Positions 26,968 through 35,889 of a stretch of 64,000 bases of DNA are shown here, piece by piece. The stretch covers positions 310,001 through 374,000 of the forward strand of contig NZ_CP027792.1 in the NCBI RefSeq assembly GCF_003013695.1. The letters run 5' to 3'. The notes under the pieces are model-generated. The model saw only the letters and a list, made by a program, of their open reading frames with translations. It searched no databases and had not been told where the DNA came from. The stretch's first letter is position 1. Every line of letters starts with the position of its first letter. Source of the DNA: Pulveribacter suum (GTDB taxonomy: Bacteria; Pseudomonadota; Gammaproteobacteria; Burkholderiales; Burkholderiaceae_C). The position numbers were made by a program, and so were the translations under genes.

Positions 26968-27483
26968 CTAACCCAGCAGCTCCCCCAGCCGCCCCAGCGC
27001 ATGCGCCAGCGTCGCCGCCCGCACGGCGGCGCGGTCGCCGGCGAAGTGCTGCACCTGGCTGTGCGTGCGGCCCTCCACGCCCCACGCAAACCACACCGTG
27101 CCCACCGGCTTGCCCGGGCTGCCGCCCGTGGGGCCGGCGATACCCGTGACGGCCACGCTGGCCTGGGCGCGCGAGTGCGCCAGCGCCCCTTCGGCCATGG
27201 CGCGGGCCACGGGTTCGCTGACGGCGCCGTGCTGCTCGATCAGCTCCGCGGGCACGCCCAGCAGTTCGGCCTTGGCCTGGTTGGAATAGCTGACGAAGCC
27301 GCGCTCGAACCACTGGCTGGAGCCGGCCAGGGCGGTGCAGGCGGCGGCGATCATCCCGCCGGTGCAGCTCTCGGCCGTGGCCAGCAGCCAGCCGCGTGCC
27401 AGCAGCGCGGCAGAAATTTGAGCCAAATCGGCCTCCAGCGCTTGCCCATCAAACGCTGACAGCTCACTTTTTAATAGCGTCAT
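26968..27483 (-). CDS. pncC: Nicotinamide-nucleotide amidohydrolase PncC (CinA C-terminal domain)
   Basis: PncC deamidates NMN to nicotinate mononucleotide in pyridine nucleotide salvage. The 171-residue protein has the family motifs LLATAESCTGGMIAAACT (catalytic Ser), GFVSYSNQAKAELLGV, and VAVTGIAGPTGGSPGKPVGT. It is the stand-alone C-terminal domain. The first 23 residues (from TLLKSELSAFDGQALEADL) are encoded by a full-length family A repeat lying directly behind the ATG at 27481-27483. It starts 5 nt after the pgpA stop, in the thiL-pgpA-pncC operon. Confidence 0.93.
   Translation of the reverse strand: MTLLKSELSAFDGQALEADLAQISAALLARGWLLATAESCTGGMIAAACTALAGSSQWFERGFVSYSNQAKAELLGVPAELIEQHGAVSEPVARAMAEGALAHSRAQASVAVTGIAGPTGGSPGKPVGTVWFAWGVEGRTHSQVQHFAGDRAAVRAATLAHALGRLGELLG
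27415..27478 (-). repeat. Family A dispersed repeat, copy 7 (N-terminus of pncC)
   Basis: Read on the minus strand it runs CTATTAAAAAGTGAGCTGTC, then AGCGTTTGATGGGCAAGCGC, then TGGAGGCCGATTTGGCTC. It is one of the longest and least degraded copies and is used as the 5' coding end of pncC. Confidence 0.9.
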
Positions 27484-27488
27484 GTGCC

Positions 27489-27995
27489 TCACCCCAGAAA
27501 GTGCCGCCACAGCGCGATGACCAGCAGCGTGCAAAAAGCGGCCACCAGGTCGTCCAGCATGATGCCCAGGCCGCCCTTCCAGCCGAAGCCCTTGAACAGC
27601 CGGTCGGCCCAGGCCACGGGGCCGGGCTTGGCCGCGTCGAAGTAGCGAAACAGCGCAAAGGCCGCGAGCTGGCCGGCAAAGCCCATGGGCATGGCCAGCC
27701 ACAGGATGAGCCAGATGGCGGCGATCTCGTCACAGACGATGGCGCCCGGGTCGGCCACGCCCAGGTGGCGCGCGGCCACCGTGCCGGCCCACCAGCCCAC
27801 GGGCAGCGCGGCGGCCACCACCCAGCCCAGCGCGGCGGGCGCCAGCCACAGCTGCAGCACCAGAAAGGCCAGCCAGCCCCACAGCGTGCCGACGGTGCCG
27901 GGTGCCACGGGCGACAGGCCGCTGCCGCCCCCCAAAGCGATGAAGTGGGCCGGGTGGCTGAACAGGAAGCGGCGAAGCGGGCGTGGGCTGGGCAT
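27489..27995 (-). CDS. pgpA: Phosphatidylglycerophosphatase A
   Basis: This inner-membrane enzyme removes phosphate from phosphatidylglycerol phosphate. The 168-residue protein has several membrane helices and the family segments GGGSGLSPVAPGTVGTLWG, DPGAIVCDEIAAIW and GGLGIMLDDLVAA (the acidic metal ligands). The ATG at 27993-27995 gives the usual N-terminus. It lies between a DUF4139 gene and pncC; thiL-pgpA-pncC is a widespread order. Confidence 0.95.
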   Translation of the reverse strand: MPSPRPLRRFLFSHPAHFIALGGGSGLSPVAPGTVGTLWGWLAFLVLQLWLAPAALGWVVAAALPVGWWAGTVAARHLGVADPGAIVCDEIAAIWLILWLAMPMGFAGQLAAFALFRYFDAAKPGPVAWADRLFKGFGWKGGLGIMLDDLVAAFCTLLVIALWRHFLG

Positions 27996-28029
27996 GCGGT
28001 CGGGGCAAATCAGGGGGGAGGGACGCGGC

Positions 28030-29658
28030 TCAGCGCTGCTCGCGCAGGCGCAGTTCCCTGTCGTGGCGCAGCGTGTGGCGGGCGGTAAAGCGCGCGCTGG
28101 CGCCGGCGGCCAGCGGCTGGCTCCAGGCGATGGTGCCGGGCTGGGCGCGCCAGGCAGTGTCCTGGGGTGCGGGCTCGTAGTGGGACTCGACCTTGATCTG
28201 CGCATCCAGCGGCACGGGCGCCGCGTCCAGCACCTGCAGCTGCACGGGCTGCGGGTGGCGGTTAGTGACGACGTAGCTGCGCTCGGTGGTGCGCTCGGTG
28301 CGCGCGCCGGTCAGGCCGGCGCTGGCGCTGGCGCGCCGCTCGGGCTCGGCCGTGACAGCCACGCGCTCATCGCGGCCAAAGGGCAGCTCCTGCTCGGGCT
28401 GGCTGGTGTCCAGCACGCCCTGGCCGACGTAGGCCGCGCCCCGGTACAGCGCCACCGGGCCGGTGGGCCAGACACCGGGCAGCTGCGCCAGCCGGGCCAC
28501 CAGGTAGGCGGTGGCGTCCAGCGCCGGCGTGGTGCGGGTGATGAGGCTGGCGCCCAGCTGCTGCGCCTGCAGCGCCAGCGCCACCTTCGGCCCGCCCGAG
28601 GGCACGTTCACGCGCTGGGGCACGGCAAATTCGGTGGCGTAGGCGCCTTCGGTCACGGCGACGGTGAAGTCGGGCAGTGGTTCGCTTTCGACCGCCGCTT
28701 CGGCAGGGGCGGCTTCGCTGCGCGCGGCCATGGCCGGCGCGGGCGCCATGGCGCGCGGGGGCTGGGGCACGGGCGGGTCCGGGCGCACGTCCACCGTCCA
28801 GGGCCGGGGCAGCGGCGCGCCGGTGGTGCGCAGCGGCTGGCCGGTGGACAGGGTAAGGGCGGCGCCGCTCCAGTCCTCGCCGGTGTCCTGCGCCACCAGC
28901 GCCAGGCGCTCCAGGCGCACGGCGGGGCTGGCGGCCGCTGTCTCCAGCGTGGCGCGGTAGCTGGGCGACCAGCTGGGGCCGCGCACCTGGTAGGACAGGC
29001 GCAGCTCGGCGCCCTGCTCGGCCGCCAGGGCCACCGTCACGCTGGCCACGCGGGCGCGCGCGCCGGCGCCGCGCTCGGCGGCGAGGGCCTGGGCCTGGCG
29101 CTCCAGCTCGTCCTGGCGGGCGCGGGCCTGGTGCAGCCGCACCAGCGTCTCCTGGCCGGACTTGCGCAGCGCCTCGGTGGTGGCGCCGATCTGCCCGGCG
29201 CCCGGTGTGCCCGGGCCGGTGACCGGCGAGGTGCCCGGGGCGCTGCCGGCGATGCTTTGCAGGTAGCTGTGGGCCAGCTCCAGCGCCCCGGTCTCGGCGC
29301 GGGCCTCGGCCAGGCGCTGCTCCAGCGCGCGCAGGCGCTCGTCCTGCGGCCCCGCGCAGCCAGGCGCCAGGGCGCGCTCGCGCAGCTGCACGGCGATGTC
29401 GCCCACCCGCACGGCGCCGCTGGCGGCCTGCACCTGCACGCTGCGCGCGTCCAGCCCCTGGGGCAGGCAGTCAAAGACCACCGCCCGGCTGCCGGCAGCC
29501 ACGCGCGCCGTACGCTCGACGGTGGCGCTGCCGGGGTAGAGCGTGACGGTGCTGATGCGCGAGGCGAGGGGCGCAGCGCCCTGCGCCAGGGCGGCGCCCG
29601 GCACGCAGGCCAGGAGCAGGGGCAGGACGGCGAGGCGGTGGATGGGCAGACAGGTCAT
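28030..29658 (-). CDS. DUF4139/DUF4140 (mucoidy-inhibitor-A-like) exported protein
   Basis: The 542-residue protein has a signal peptide (ending PGAALAQG), an N-terminal DUF4140 domain (STVTLYPGSATVERTARV), a coiled-coil middle (about 115-205), and a C-terminal DUF4139 beta domain (LSYQVRGPSWSPSYRATL, VAQDTGEDWSGAALTLSTGQ). Related proteins are called MuiA in Myxococcus, but function is unclear. It is inserted between thiL and pgpA, which are usually adjacent. Spacers of 34 and 45 nt keep it in the same transcription unit. Confidence 0.88.
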   Translation of the reverse strand: MTCLPIHRLAVLPLLLACVPGAALAQGAAPLASRISTVTLYPGSATVERTARVAAGSRAVVFDCLPQGLDARSVQVQAASGAVRVGDIAVQLRERALAPGCAGPQDERLRALEQRLAEARAETGALELAHSYLQSIAGSAPGTSPVTGPGTPGAGQIGATTEALRKSGQETLVRLHQARARQDELERQAQALAAERGAGARARVASVTVALAAEQGAELRLSYQVRGPSWSPSYRATLETAAASPAVRLERLALVAQDTGEDWSGAALTLSTGQPLRTTGAPLPRPWTVDVRPDPPVPQPPRAMAPAPAMAARSEAAPAEAAVESEPLPDFTVAVTEGAYATEFAVPQRVNVPSGGPKVALALQAQQLGASLITRTTPALDATAYLVARLAQLPGVWPTGPVALYRGAAYVGQGVLDTSQPEQELPFGRDERVAVTAEPERRASASAGLTGARTERTTERSYVVTNRHPQPVQLQVLDAAPVPLDAQIKVESHYEPAPQDTAWRAQPGTIAWSQPLAAGASARFTARHTLRHDRELRLREQR

Positions 29659-29703
29659 GGCGGCGATTGTCCGGCAGCGCGGCGGTGCCTGCCGGCCCGC
29701 GCC

Positions 29704-30687
29704 TCACGCAAAGTGGTCGAACGAGGGAAAGCGCCCCTGCACCGGTTGGCCGGCGCCGTCCACCAGCCGCAGGCCGGGCGCGGCCTCGACGGCGCCGATG
29801 CGCGTGACCGATGTGCCGCTGTCCCGGCCCGCCTGGCACACGGCCTCGCGGCGGGCGGGCGGGGCGGTGAAGGCGAGCTCGTAGTCGTCGCCGCCGGCCA
29901 GCGCGCAGCGCATCAGCAGATGATGATCAAAACAGCCTCCAGCGCCCGACAGGCAAGCGCTGGCAGCTAGCAAATCAGCAGCAGCATCGACATCGATGCG
30001 TGCCCCGGCGCGCGAGGCGGACAGGATGTGGGAGAGGTCGCCCAGCAGGCCGTCGCTGACGTCAATGGCGCTGCTGGCCAGGCCTGCCAGCCGCCGGCCC
30101 AGGGCCACGCGCGGCGTGGGGCGCTCCAGCCGCTGGCGCAGGGCGGCCAGCACTTCGGGCGCGGCGTGCAGCTGCCCGCGCAGCGCGTCCAGCGCCAGGC
30201 GTGCCTCGCCCGGCGTGCCGCTGACCCAGATGTCGTCGCCCGGCCGCGCGCCGCTGCGCAGCAGCGCCTGGCCGGGGGCCACTTCGCCAAAGACGGTGAT
30301 GCAGAGGTTGAGCGGCCCCTGGGTGGTGTCGCCGCCCACCAGTGCGCAGCCGTGCTCATCGGCCAGCGCAAGCAGGCCTTCGGCAAAACCCTGCAGCCAG
30401 ACCTCGTCCACCCGCGGCAGCGCCAGCGCCAGCGTGAAGGCCAGCGGCCGCGCGCCGCAGGCGGCCAGGTCGGACAGGTTCACGGCCAGCGCCTTGTGGC
30501 CCAGGTGGGCGGGATAGACGTCGGCAAAGAAGTGCCGGCCCTCCACCAGCATGTCGCTGGAGACGGCCAGCTGCATGCCCGGCGCCGGCTGCAGCAGCGC
30601 GCAGTCGTCGCCCACCCCCAGCGCCACGCTCCGCCCCGGCGGCCCCGGCCGCGCGAAGTAGCGCGCAATCAGATCGAATTCACCCAT
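29704..30687 (-). CDS. thiL: Thiamine-monophosphate kinase
   Basis: ThiL phosphorylates thiamine monophosphate to the active diphosphate. The 327-residue AIR-synthase-fold protein has GVGDDCALLQP, LVEGRHFF, GGDTTQGPLNLC, DVSDGLLGDLSHIL and GGDDYELAFT. The start MGEFDLIARYF is the family N-terminus. Residues about 238-255 (LLAASACLSGAGGCFDHH) are encoded by a reverse family A repeat between the DVSDG and GGDDYE blocks. It is the first gene of the thiL-DUF4139-pgpA-pncC unit. Confidence 0.95.
   Translation of the reverse strand: MGEFDLIARYFARPGPPGRSVALGVGDDCALLQPAPGMQLAVSSDMLVEGRHFFADVYPAHLGHKALAVNLSDLAACGARPLAFTLALALPRVDEVWLQGFAEGLLALADEHGCALVGGDTTQGPLNLCITVFGEVAPGQALLRSGARPGDDIWVSGTPGEARLALDALRGQLHAAPEVLAALRQRLERPTPRVALGRRLAGLASSAIDVSDGLLGDLSHILSASRAGARIDVDAAADLLAASACLSGAGGCFDHHLLMRCALAGGDDYELAFTAPPARREAVCQAGRDSGTSVTRIGAVEAAPGLRLVDGAGQPVQGRFPSFDHFA
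29923..29976 (-). repeat. Family A dispersed repeat, copy 8 (inside thiL)
   Basis: On the plus strand it reads CAAAACAGCCTCCAGCGCCC, then GACAGGCAAGCGCTGGCAGC, then TAGCAAATC. The full layout is kept while the thiL frame stays open. Confidence 0.85.
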
Positions 30688-30759
30688 GGGGCCAAATTGT
30701 GTGCCAGTCCAGAGGCGGCATGCCCGCTGCACAACCGGCGCCCGCCAAGCCAGCAGCCG

Positions 30760-30855
30760 CCGTGGATCCGGCGGTGCCGGTCCACCAGCGGCGTCCTCCC
30801 TCCGGCGCGCAGCGCGGACAAAGAGGGGGAAGGCGCCGACGGCGACTCAGGGGGG
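30760..30855 (-). repeat. GC-rich intergenic repeat (family B, copy 2)
   Basis: Read on the minus strand it begins CCCCCCTGAGTCGCCGTCGG, then CGCCTTCCCCCTCTTTGTCC, which parallels the copy after rpoN at 16171. The TGA in this segment is the stop codon of ybdK. Confidence 0.5.
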
Positions 30856-31971
30856 AGTTCCGCGGAACCTCATTGCCGCCTGCCGGATGACCTCGGCCAG
30901 CAGCTGCTCGTCCTGCATGCGGCTGCGCAGCCAGCGCGCATCGTTCTGGCCGCCCGAGGCTTCGCCGCGCAGCATGTGCAGCGCGCCCGAGGCGCCCAGG
31001 CCGGTGGCGTGGCGGGCGATGTGGTCGATGGTGCGCACGATGTGCTCGCGCAGCGGCATGTGGTCGCCGCTGGCCGGATCGACATAGACCGCGTCCATGC
31101 CGAAGCGGCAGGCCTGGAAGCGGTTGTAGGTATAGACCAGGTAGTCGTCCTCGGCGGGCGTGAAGGGCTGCTCGGCCAGGAACCAGGCCGCCAGCGACTG
31201 CACGAAGCCGGCCAGCGCCGCGGCGCGCTCGATGGTCAGGGGCGTGTCGAACACGCGGATCTCGATGGTGCCGAACTCGGGCTTGGGGCGGATGTCCCAG
31301 TAGAAGTCCTTCATGCTCTTGACGACGCCGGTGCGCGTCATCTTGTCGAAGTACTGCTCGAACTCGCCCCAGGTGAGCACGCACGGCGCGCGGCCCGACA
31401 GCGGAAAGGCGAACACCGAATTGAGCCGGGCCGAGTCGAACGCCGTGTCCTGCCCCTGCACGTAGGGGCTGGAGGCCGACAGCGCGATGAAGTGCGGGAT
31501 GTAGCGGCTCATGCGGTGCAGCATGACCAGGGCCGCATCGGCATCGGGGCAGCCGATGTGCACGTGCTGACCAAAGATGGTGAACTGCTTGGACAGGTAG
31601 CCGTACAGCTGCGACAGCTCCTGAAAGCGCGGCTTGTCGTAGATGCGCCGCTCGTGCCACTGCTGGAAGGGGTGCGTGCCGCCGCCGACGATGGCGATAT
31701 TGAGCTTGTCGGCGCTTTTCACCAGCGCATCGCGGATCTGCGTGAGCTGGCCCAGCACCTCGCTGCTGCTGTGGCAGATGCCGGTGGAGACCTCGATCAT
31801 GCTGTTGGTCATCTCCGGCACCACGCTGCCGGGCAGCGGGGTCTTGGCCATCAGGCGCAGCATGTCCTCGGCGTAGGGCGCCAGGTCATAGTCGTGGGTG
31901 TTGACCAGCTGCAGCTCCAGCTCGACGCCCAGCGTCAGGGGTTCGGAATGGTGAAAGGCTTCCAGGCTCAC
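30847..31971 (-). CDS. YbdK family carboxylate-amine ligase (GCS2)
   Basis: The 374-residue protein belongs to glutamate-cysteine ligase family 2 (E. coli YbdK has 372 residues and weak glutamate-cysteine ligase activity). Motifs are [37 protein letters not shown] and [19 protein letters not shown]. The start is GTG at 31969-31971, overlapping the upstream antiporter stop by 4 nt (GTGA), so translation is coupled. Its final codons and stop run into a family B repeat. It may supply a thiol or peptide linked to the antiporter, which is inference. Confidence 0.92.
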   Translation of the reverse strand: MSLEAFHHSEPLTLGVELELQLVNTHDYDLAPYAEDMLRLMAKTPLPGSVVPEMTNSMIEVSTGICHSSSEVLGQLTQIRDALVKSADKLNIAIVGGGTHPFQQWHERRIYDKPRFQELSQLYGYLSKQFTIFGQHVHIGCPDADAALVMLHRMSRYIPHFIALSASSPYVQGQDTAFDSARLNSVFAFPLSGRAPCVLTWGEFEQYFDKMTRTGVVKSMKDFYWDIRPKPEFGTIEIRVFDTPLTIERAAALAGFVQSLAAWFLAEQPFTPAEDDYLVYTYNRFQACRFGMDAVYVDPASGDHMPLREHIVRTIDHIARHATGLGASGALHMLRGEASGGQNDARWLRSRMQDEQLLAEVIRQAAMRFRGTPP

Positions 31972-33230
31972 GAGGGTTCCTTGTCGTAGGGGGCCTTGCG
32001 CAGGTCGCGGGCCAGGGCCGAGGGCTTGGAGCTTTCGCCCGCACGCGAGATGGCCAGCGTGGCGATCACCGCGCCCAGCACCTCCATCAGCAAGATGGCC
32101 GGCAGCGCGATGCTGGCGATCAGCCCGCCCGTGGAGGGCGCAGCCACCACGAACTGCGAGGCCACCAGCAGCGCGATGGCCGACATGGGCGTCATGGCGC
32201 AGCTGACCCACACCGCCTGGCGCCAGCTGGCGCCACTGCCCACGTTGCCCACGCCCACGCCCACGGCCTTGGCCAGCAGACGCACGGCGATCAGCGCCAG
32301 CACCACGCCGGCCACCTTCACGCTCCAGTCGGCCTGTGCGGCCACGGTGGACACCAGCACGAACATCAGCATGGTCAGCAGCGACGCGGCCGTGCCCATC
32401 TGCCGCGGCCAGGCCCAGGGGCGCGGGTGCAGCTGCTTGAGCAGCATGCCGCCCAGGAGGGCCGCCAGCGGCGCCGAGCCGCCCATGTGCGCGGCAATCG
32501 CCGCCGCTGCCGCAATCAGCGCCAGCAGCAAGATGGAGGTGTTCTCGCTGCCCGGGCTCATCACGCGCAGCGCCAGGCGCACCAGCAGCGACAGCAGCGC
32601 GCCCATGGCAATCGACACGCCCAGCACCACCAGCACCGGGTAGATGGCGCCGCGCCAGTCGGCGGCCGGGCGGGTCAGCAGCTCGGCCTGGGCACTGCCC
32701 AGCACCAGCGCATACAGCGAGGACAGCGTGGCCAGCACGATGGCGCGGTCGGTCACCGGGCCGGCGGCGCGGGTGTCGGCCACCACGCGCGTGAGCACCG
32801 TGGGCGAGGCGGCGACGGCCACCAGGGCCAGCGGGCCGGCGGCGCGCTCGGGCACGCCCAGCCACAGCAGCACCCAGTACACCGCGGCGTAGGTGAGCGC
32901 GGACTCGGCAATGCTTTGCACCAGCACCATGGGGTTGTGGCGGAACCAGCGCAGCGGGATGCGCCCGCCCGCCTCGAACAGCACCACGGCCACGGCCAGT
33001 TCCACCAGGAACAGGCCGATGCCCTGCAGCGGCCAGACCACGCCGGAAAACCCGGCCAGGCCGGCCACGGTGCCCACCAGGGTGTAGCCCACCACCTTGG
33101 GCAGGCCGCTGTAGCGCTGCACCAGGTAGCCGGTGACGGCAGCCACCGCCAGCAGCAGCGACCACTGCACCGTCGGCAGGCCGGCCGAGGGGCGCAGCCC
33201 CTGGGTCCAGAAGCTCATCAGTTCATTCAT
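31968..33230 (-). CDS. CPA2 family cation:proton antiporter
   Basis: The 420-residue protein has about 12 membrane helices with the Na+/H+ exchanger fold. The family segments are [40 protein letters not shown] and [20 protein letters not shown]. It lacks the C-terminal TrkA-N domain found in KefB/KefC. It overlaps ybdK by 4 nt. KefB/C channels are gated by glutathione adducts, so pairing with a glutamate-cysteine ligase homologue is suggestive but not proof of thiol control. Confidence 0.92.
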   Translation of the reverse strand: MNELMSFWTQGLRPSAGLPTVQWSLLLAVAAVTGYLVQRYSGLPKVVGYTLVGTVAGLAGFSGVVWPLQGIGLFLVELAVAVVLFEAGGRIPLRWFRHNPMVLVQSIAESALTYAAVYWVLLWLGVPERAAGPLALVAVAASPTVLTRVVADTRAAGPVTDRAIVLATLSSLYALVLGSAQAELLTRPAADWRGAIYPVLVVLGVSIAMGALLSLLVRLALRVMSPGSENTSILLLALIAAAAAIAAHMGGSAPLAALLGGMLLKQLHPRPWAWPRQMGTAASLLTMLMFVLVSTVAAQADWSVKVAGVVLALIAVRLLAKAVGVGVGNVGSGASWRQAVWVSCAMTPMSAIALLVASQFVVAAPSTGGLIASIALPAILLMEVLGAVIATLAISRAGESSKPSALARDLRKAPYDKEPS

Positions 33231-33399
33231 GTGTCATTCGTTGGTTCGGTCCGCGCCCACCAGTTGGCGCGGGAAAAAGGGCCGCATGCACCGCGCCCGG
33301 AGTGCGCCGGCTCGGAGCCGGGCCGGGGGGTGCTTTTGCTTACCGAATGTATCTGCGCCCCCTGCCATCGCCGTGTAGGACGGCGGGCCAGGCACCTTA

Positions 33400-35391
33400 T
33401 CAGACGGCGCTGCGCGAGGGCAGGAAGAAACTCAGCGGCGCGCGCGCCAGGCGCACGCGCAGCGCGCGGTAGATGCGCGAGCGGTCCACGCCGCTGACGT
33501 TGTGGGCGCGCAAGGCCACCCGGAACGCCAGGTAGAAACTCACCAGCACGTTCAGCGCCCCGTTGAACGGGATCATGGCCATGGCCCACCAAAACAACGG
33601 CTCGTGCACCGCCTGCCAGCCCAGCGAGGCGGCCGCCGCGCCGGCCTGGCCGGCCGACAGCGTCACGTGGCGCACCTCCAGCCCCAGGCCGAAGAAGCCG
33701 GCGAACGCCGGCGTGAGTCCCAGCATGAAGCCCAGCGATACGTTGGCCGCAAAGCCCGAGATGTTCTCGCGCAGATAGTGCGCCCAGCGCGCGGCGCGGC
33801 TGCGGCCCAGCGCGCGGGTGATGCGCGGGTTGTACTGGATGGCCGAGTCGAGACGGCGCAGCACGAACCAGTTTTCCACCCAGCCGGCAAAGATGCTGGA
33901 GGCAAACAGCAGCACGCCAGTGAAGGCGGCAAACAGCAGCGAAGGCCCCAGCAGGTGCAGCGACTCCAGCACCCGGCGGGCATAGGCCTCGTCCAGTGCC
34001 GGCTCGTCCTTGAGCCAGCCGATGCCCAGCGCCAGGGCCAGCGCCACGGGAAAGACCAGCAGCACGTTGCCCAGCACCGCCGCCACCTGCGAGCGCACCA
34101 GGTGCGTGACCTTGTCCACGAAGGCCTCGACGCTGGCGTCGTCATCCAGGTCGTTGAGCTTGGCGGCCATGGCCGGTGCCGTCATGGCCGGCTGCTTGGT
34201 GGCCACGGTGAAGTGCAGCAGCTGGATCAGCACGAAGCTGGCCGCGTAGTTGATGCCGGCCAGAAAGCCGCCCCAGAACACCGGCAGCGCCAGCGTGTAC
34301 AGGCCCAGCTTGATGAACGTCGTGAAGGCCATGACGGCGCCGCCGCCCGCAGCCTTGCGCACCATGGCCAGGTATTCGCCGGGCGTGCGGGTGATGTAGT
34401 GCTCGCCGGTCTCGGCGCTGCGCTCGGCCACCTTGGCCGCCAGCAGCGACGAGCTGGAGGCCAGCAGCGCGCGCACGCTGCGCCGCTCGCGCCCCACGGC
34501 GGCCAGGTGCGCCAGCAGCCGCACGGCCGAGGCGGCCGGGCGCGGCGTGAGCAGGCATTCCAGCAGATCACGCACGCGCAGGATGCGCTCGCGCAGCTGG
34601 CGCAGCCGGAACACCAGGCCTACCGAGATGCCGTTGTCCTCGAAGTGCGCATACACCGAGGCGGCCGCGGCGCGGCAGGCGTCCAGGCGCCCGCGCAAGC
34701 GCTGCACGGCCTCGTCGCGCCGCTCGAACGTGCGCAGCGGGTGCAGCACCTCCACGCGCAGGCTCTCCACATCGCGGATCAGCGCATGAAACGGCTGGGC
34801 CTCACGCGTCTCCTCAGTCATGCGCAGGCGCAGCTCGGGCGCAAAGCCGGTGGACAGGATCTGGCCGGCGCAGTAGGTCATGGCGTCCAGCAGGGCCAGC
34901 TGCCAGGCGTTGGCGCCGCTTGCGCCACTCTCCATGCTGTCCGGGGCGATGACGGCGCGCAGGCGGGCCAGCACGTTCTCGTCGATGGCTGCCAGCCAGC
35001 GCACGTCGAACTCGCCCGGCAGGGCCAGCATGAACAGCTCGGAGGCATCCAGCGTATCGGGGCTGGCGGGCAGCAGCTTGTAGCGCAGCCGCTCCATCAG
35101 CTCGCTGCCCATGGAGGTGCGCTGGGCGAAGCCGAAATCGGCCAGCAGCGTGGTGATGTCCAGCGCCTGGGTGAGGGCGCTCCACCAGGCCGACAGGCGC
35201 GCGGCCACCTCGGGCGAGCGCTCGGCCGCCTCCACCAGCAGCGCCAGGCGGCCGGTGGCAGCCTCCACGGACCGCGCATCGCCGCGGATCCAGTCCAGCA
35301 AGGCGATGAGCTGCAGGTGCCGTTGGGCCACGCCGGCGCCGGCATCCAGCGTGGCCAGCAGCTCGGCCAGCGCGGGCGCGGCCTGCCTCAA
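33400..35391 (-). CDS. Gcr-type 'site-specific recombinase' membrane protein
   Basis: The 663-residue protein matches the SpecificRecomb (Gcr) family by its overall layout: a long helical N-terminal half, then several membrane helices (FIKLGLYTLALPVFWGGFLA, VLGNVLLVFPVALALALG, SLLFAAFTGVLLFASSIFAG) and FNGALNVLVSFYLAFRVAL near the end. The family name comes from an early report; the membrane helices make a recombinase role doubtful. I choose TTG at 35391 as the start because it overlaps the apaG stop as TTGA, giving coupling; the frame continues upstream inside apaG. Confidence 0.82.
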   Translation of the reverse strand: MRQAAPALAELLATLDAGAGVAQRHLQLIALLDWIRGDARSVEAATGRLALLVEAAERSPEVAARLSAWWSALTQALDITTLLADFGFAQRTSMGSELMERLRYKLLPASPDTLDASELFMLALPGEFDVRWLAAIDENVLARLRAVIAPDSMESGASGANAWQLALLDAMTYCAGQILSTGFAPELRLRMTEETREAQPFHALIRDVESLRVEVLHPLRTFERRDEAVQRLRGRLDACRAAAASVYAHFEDNGISVGLVFRLRQLRERILRVRDLLECLLTPRPAASAVRLLAHLAAVGRERRSVRALLASSSSLLAAKVAERSAETGEHYITRTPGEYLAMVRKAAGGGAVMAFTTFIKLGLYTLALPVFWGGFLAGINYAASFVLIQLLHFTVATKQPAMTAPAMAAKLNDLDDDASVEAFVDKVTHLVRSQVAAVLGNVLLVFPVALALALGIGWLKDEPALDEAYARRVLESLHLLGPSLLFAAFTGVLLFASSIFAGWVENWFVLRRLDSAIQYNPRITRALGRSRAARWAHYLRENISGFAANVSLGFMLGLTPAFAGFFGLGLEVRHVTLSAGQAGAAAASLGWQAVHEPLFWWAMAMIPFNGALNVLVSFYLAFRVALRAHNVSGVDRSRIYRALRVRLARAPLSFFLPSRSAV

Positions 35392-35810
35392 TGCAGCACC
35401 CGGCCCTGGGGAGGAAGATCGCTGCCGCCAGCGCCGGCGCCGCCCGGGGGCGCGGCCTCCAGCACGAACAGCGGCACGGGGCATTCAAAGCGCTCGCCAT
35501 CCTCGGCCACGCAAAAGTAGCTGCCGTGCATGGTGCCGCTGGCGGTGCGCAGACGGCAGCCGCTGGTGTACTGAAAGGATTCGCCCGGGCGCAGCAGCGG
35601 CTGCTGGCCGACCACACCCAGGCCCTTGACCTCTTCCACGTGGCCACCCGCGTCCGTGATGACCCAGTGCCGCGCGATCAGCTGTGCGGCGGCGCTGCCC
35701 GTGTTGGTCACGGTGATGGTGTAGGCGAAGCTGTGGACGCCGCGCTCAGGCGCCGACTGCCCGGGCAGGTACTCGGGCTGCACCTCGGCCTTGAACTGGT
35801 AGGTGGACAT
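35388..35810 (-). CDS. apaG: ApaG protein
   Basis: This 140-residue protein has a single ApaG fibronectin-like domain: YTITVTNTGSAAAQLIARHW, VVGQQPLLRPGESFQYTSGC, and GTMHGSYFCV. E. coli ApaG is linked to Co2+ resistance and magnesium, with the role still unclear. The ATG at 35808-35810 (MSTYQFKAEVQP) is the family start. It overlaps the following Gcr-type gene by 4 nt. Confidence 0.94.
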   Translation of the reverse strand: MSTYQFKAEVQPEYLPGQSAPERGVHSFAYTITVTNTGSAAAQLIARHWVITDAGGHVEEVKGLGVVGQQPLLRPGESFQYTSGCRLRTASGTMHGSYFCVAEDGERFECPVPLFVLEAAPPGGAGAGGSDLPPQGRVLH

Positions 35811-35889
35811 CGCGCGATGGTAACGGCAGGCCCGGGCGTCAATGCCCGTCCCCCGGCCGTGGCAGGGCCATGCTGCGACAATTTCGGCC

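Noticed and set aside
33400..35391. A true DNA recombinase or integrase
   Set aside because: Despite the family name there is no tyrosine or serine recombinase motif, and several membrane helices are present; no att sites flank it.
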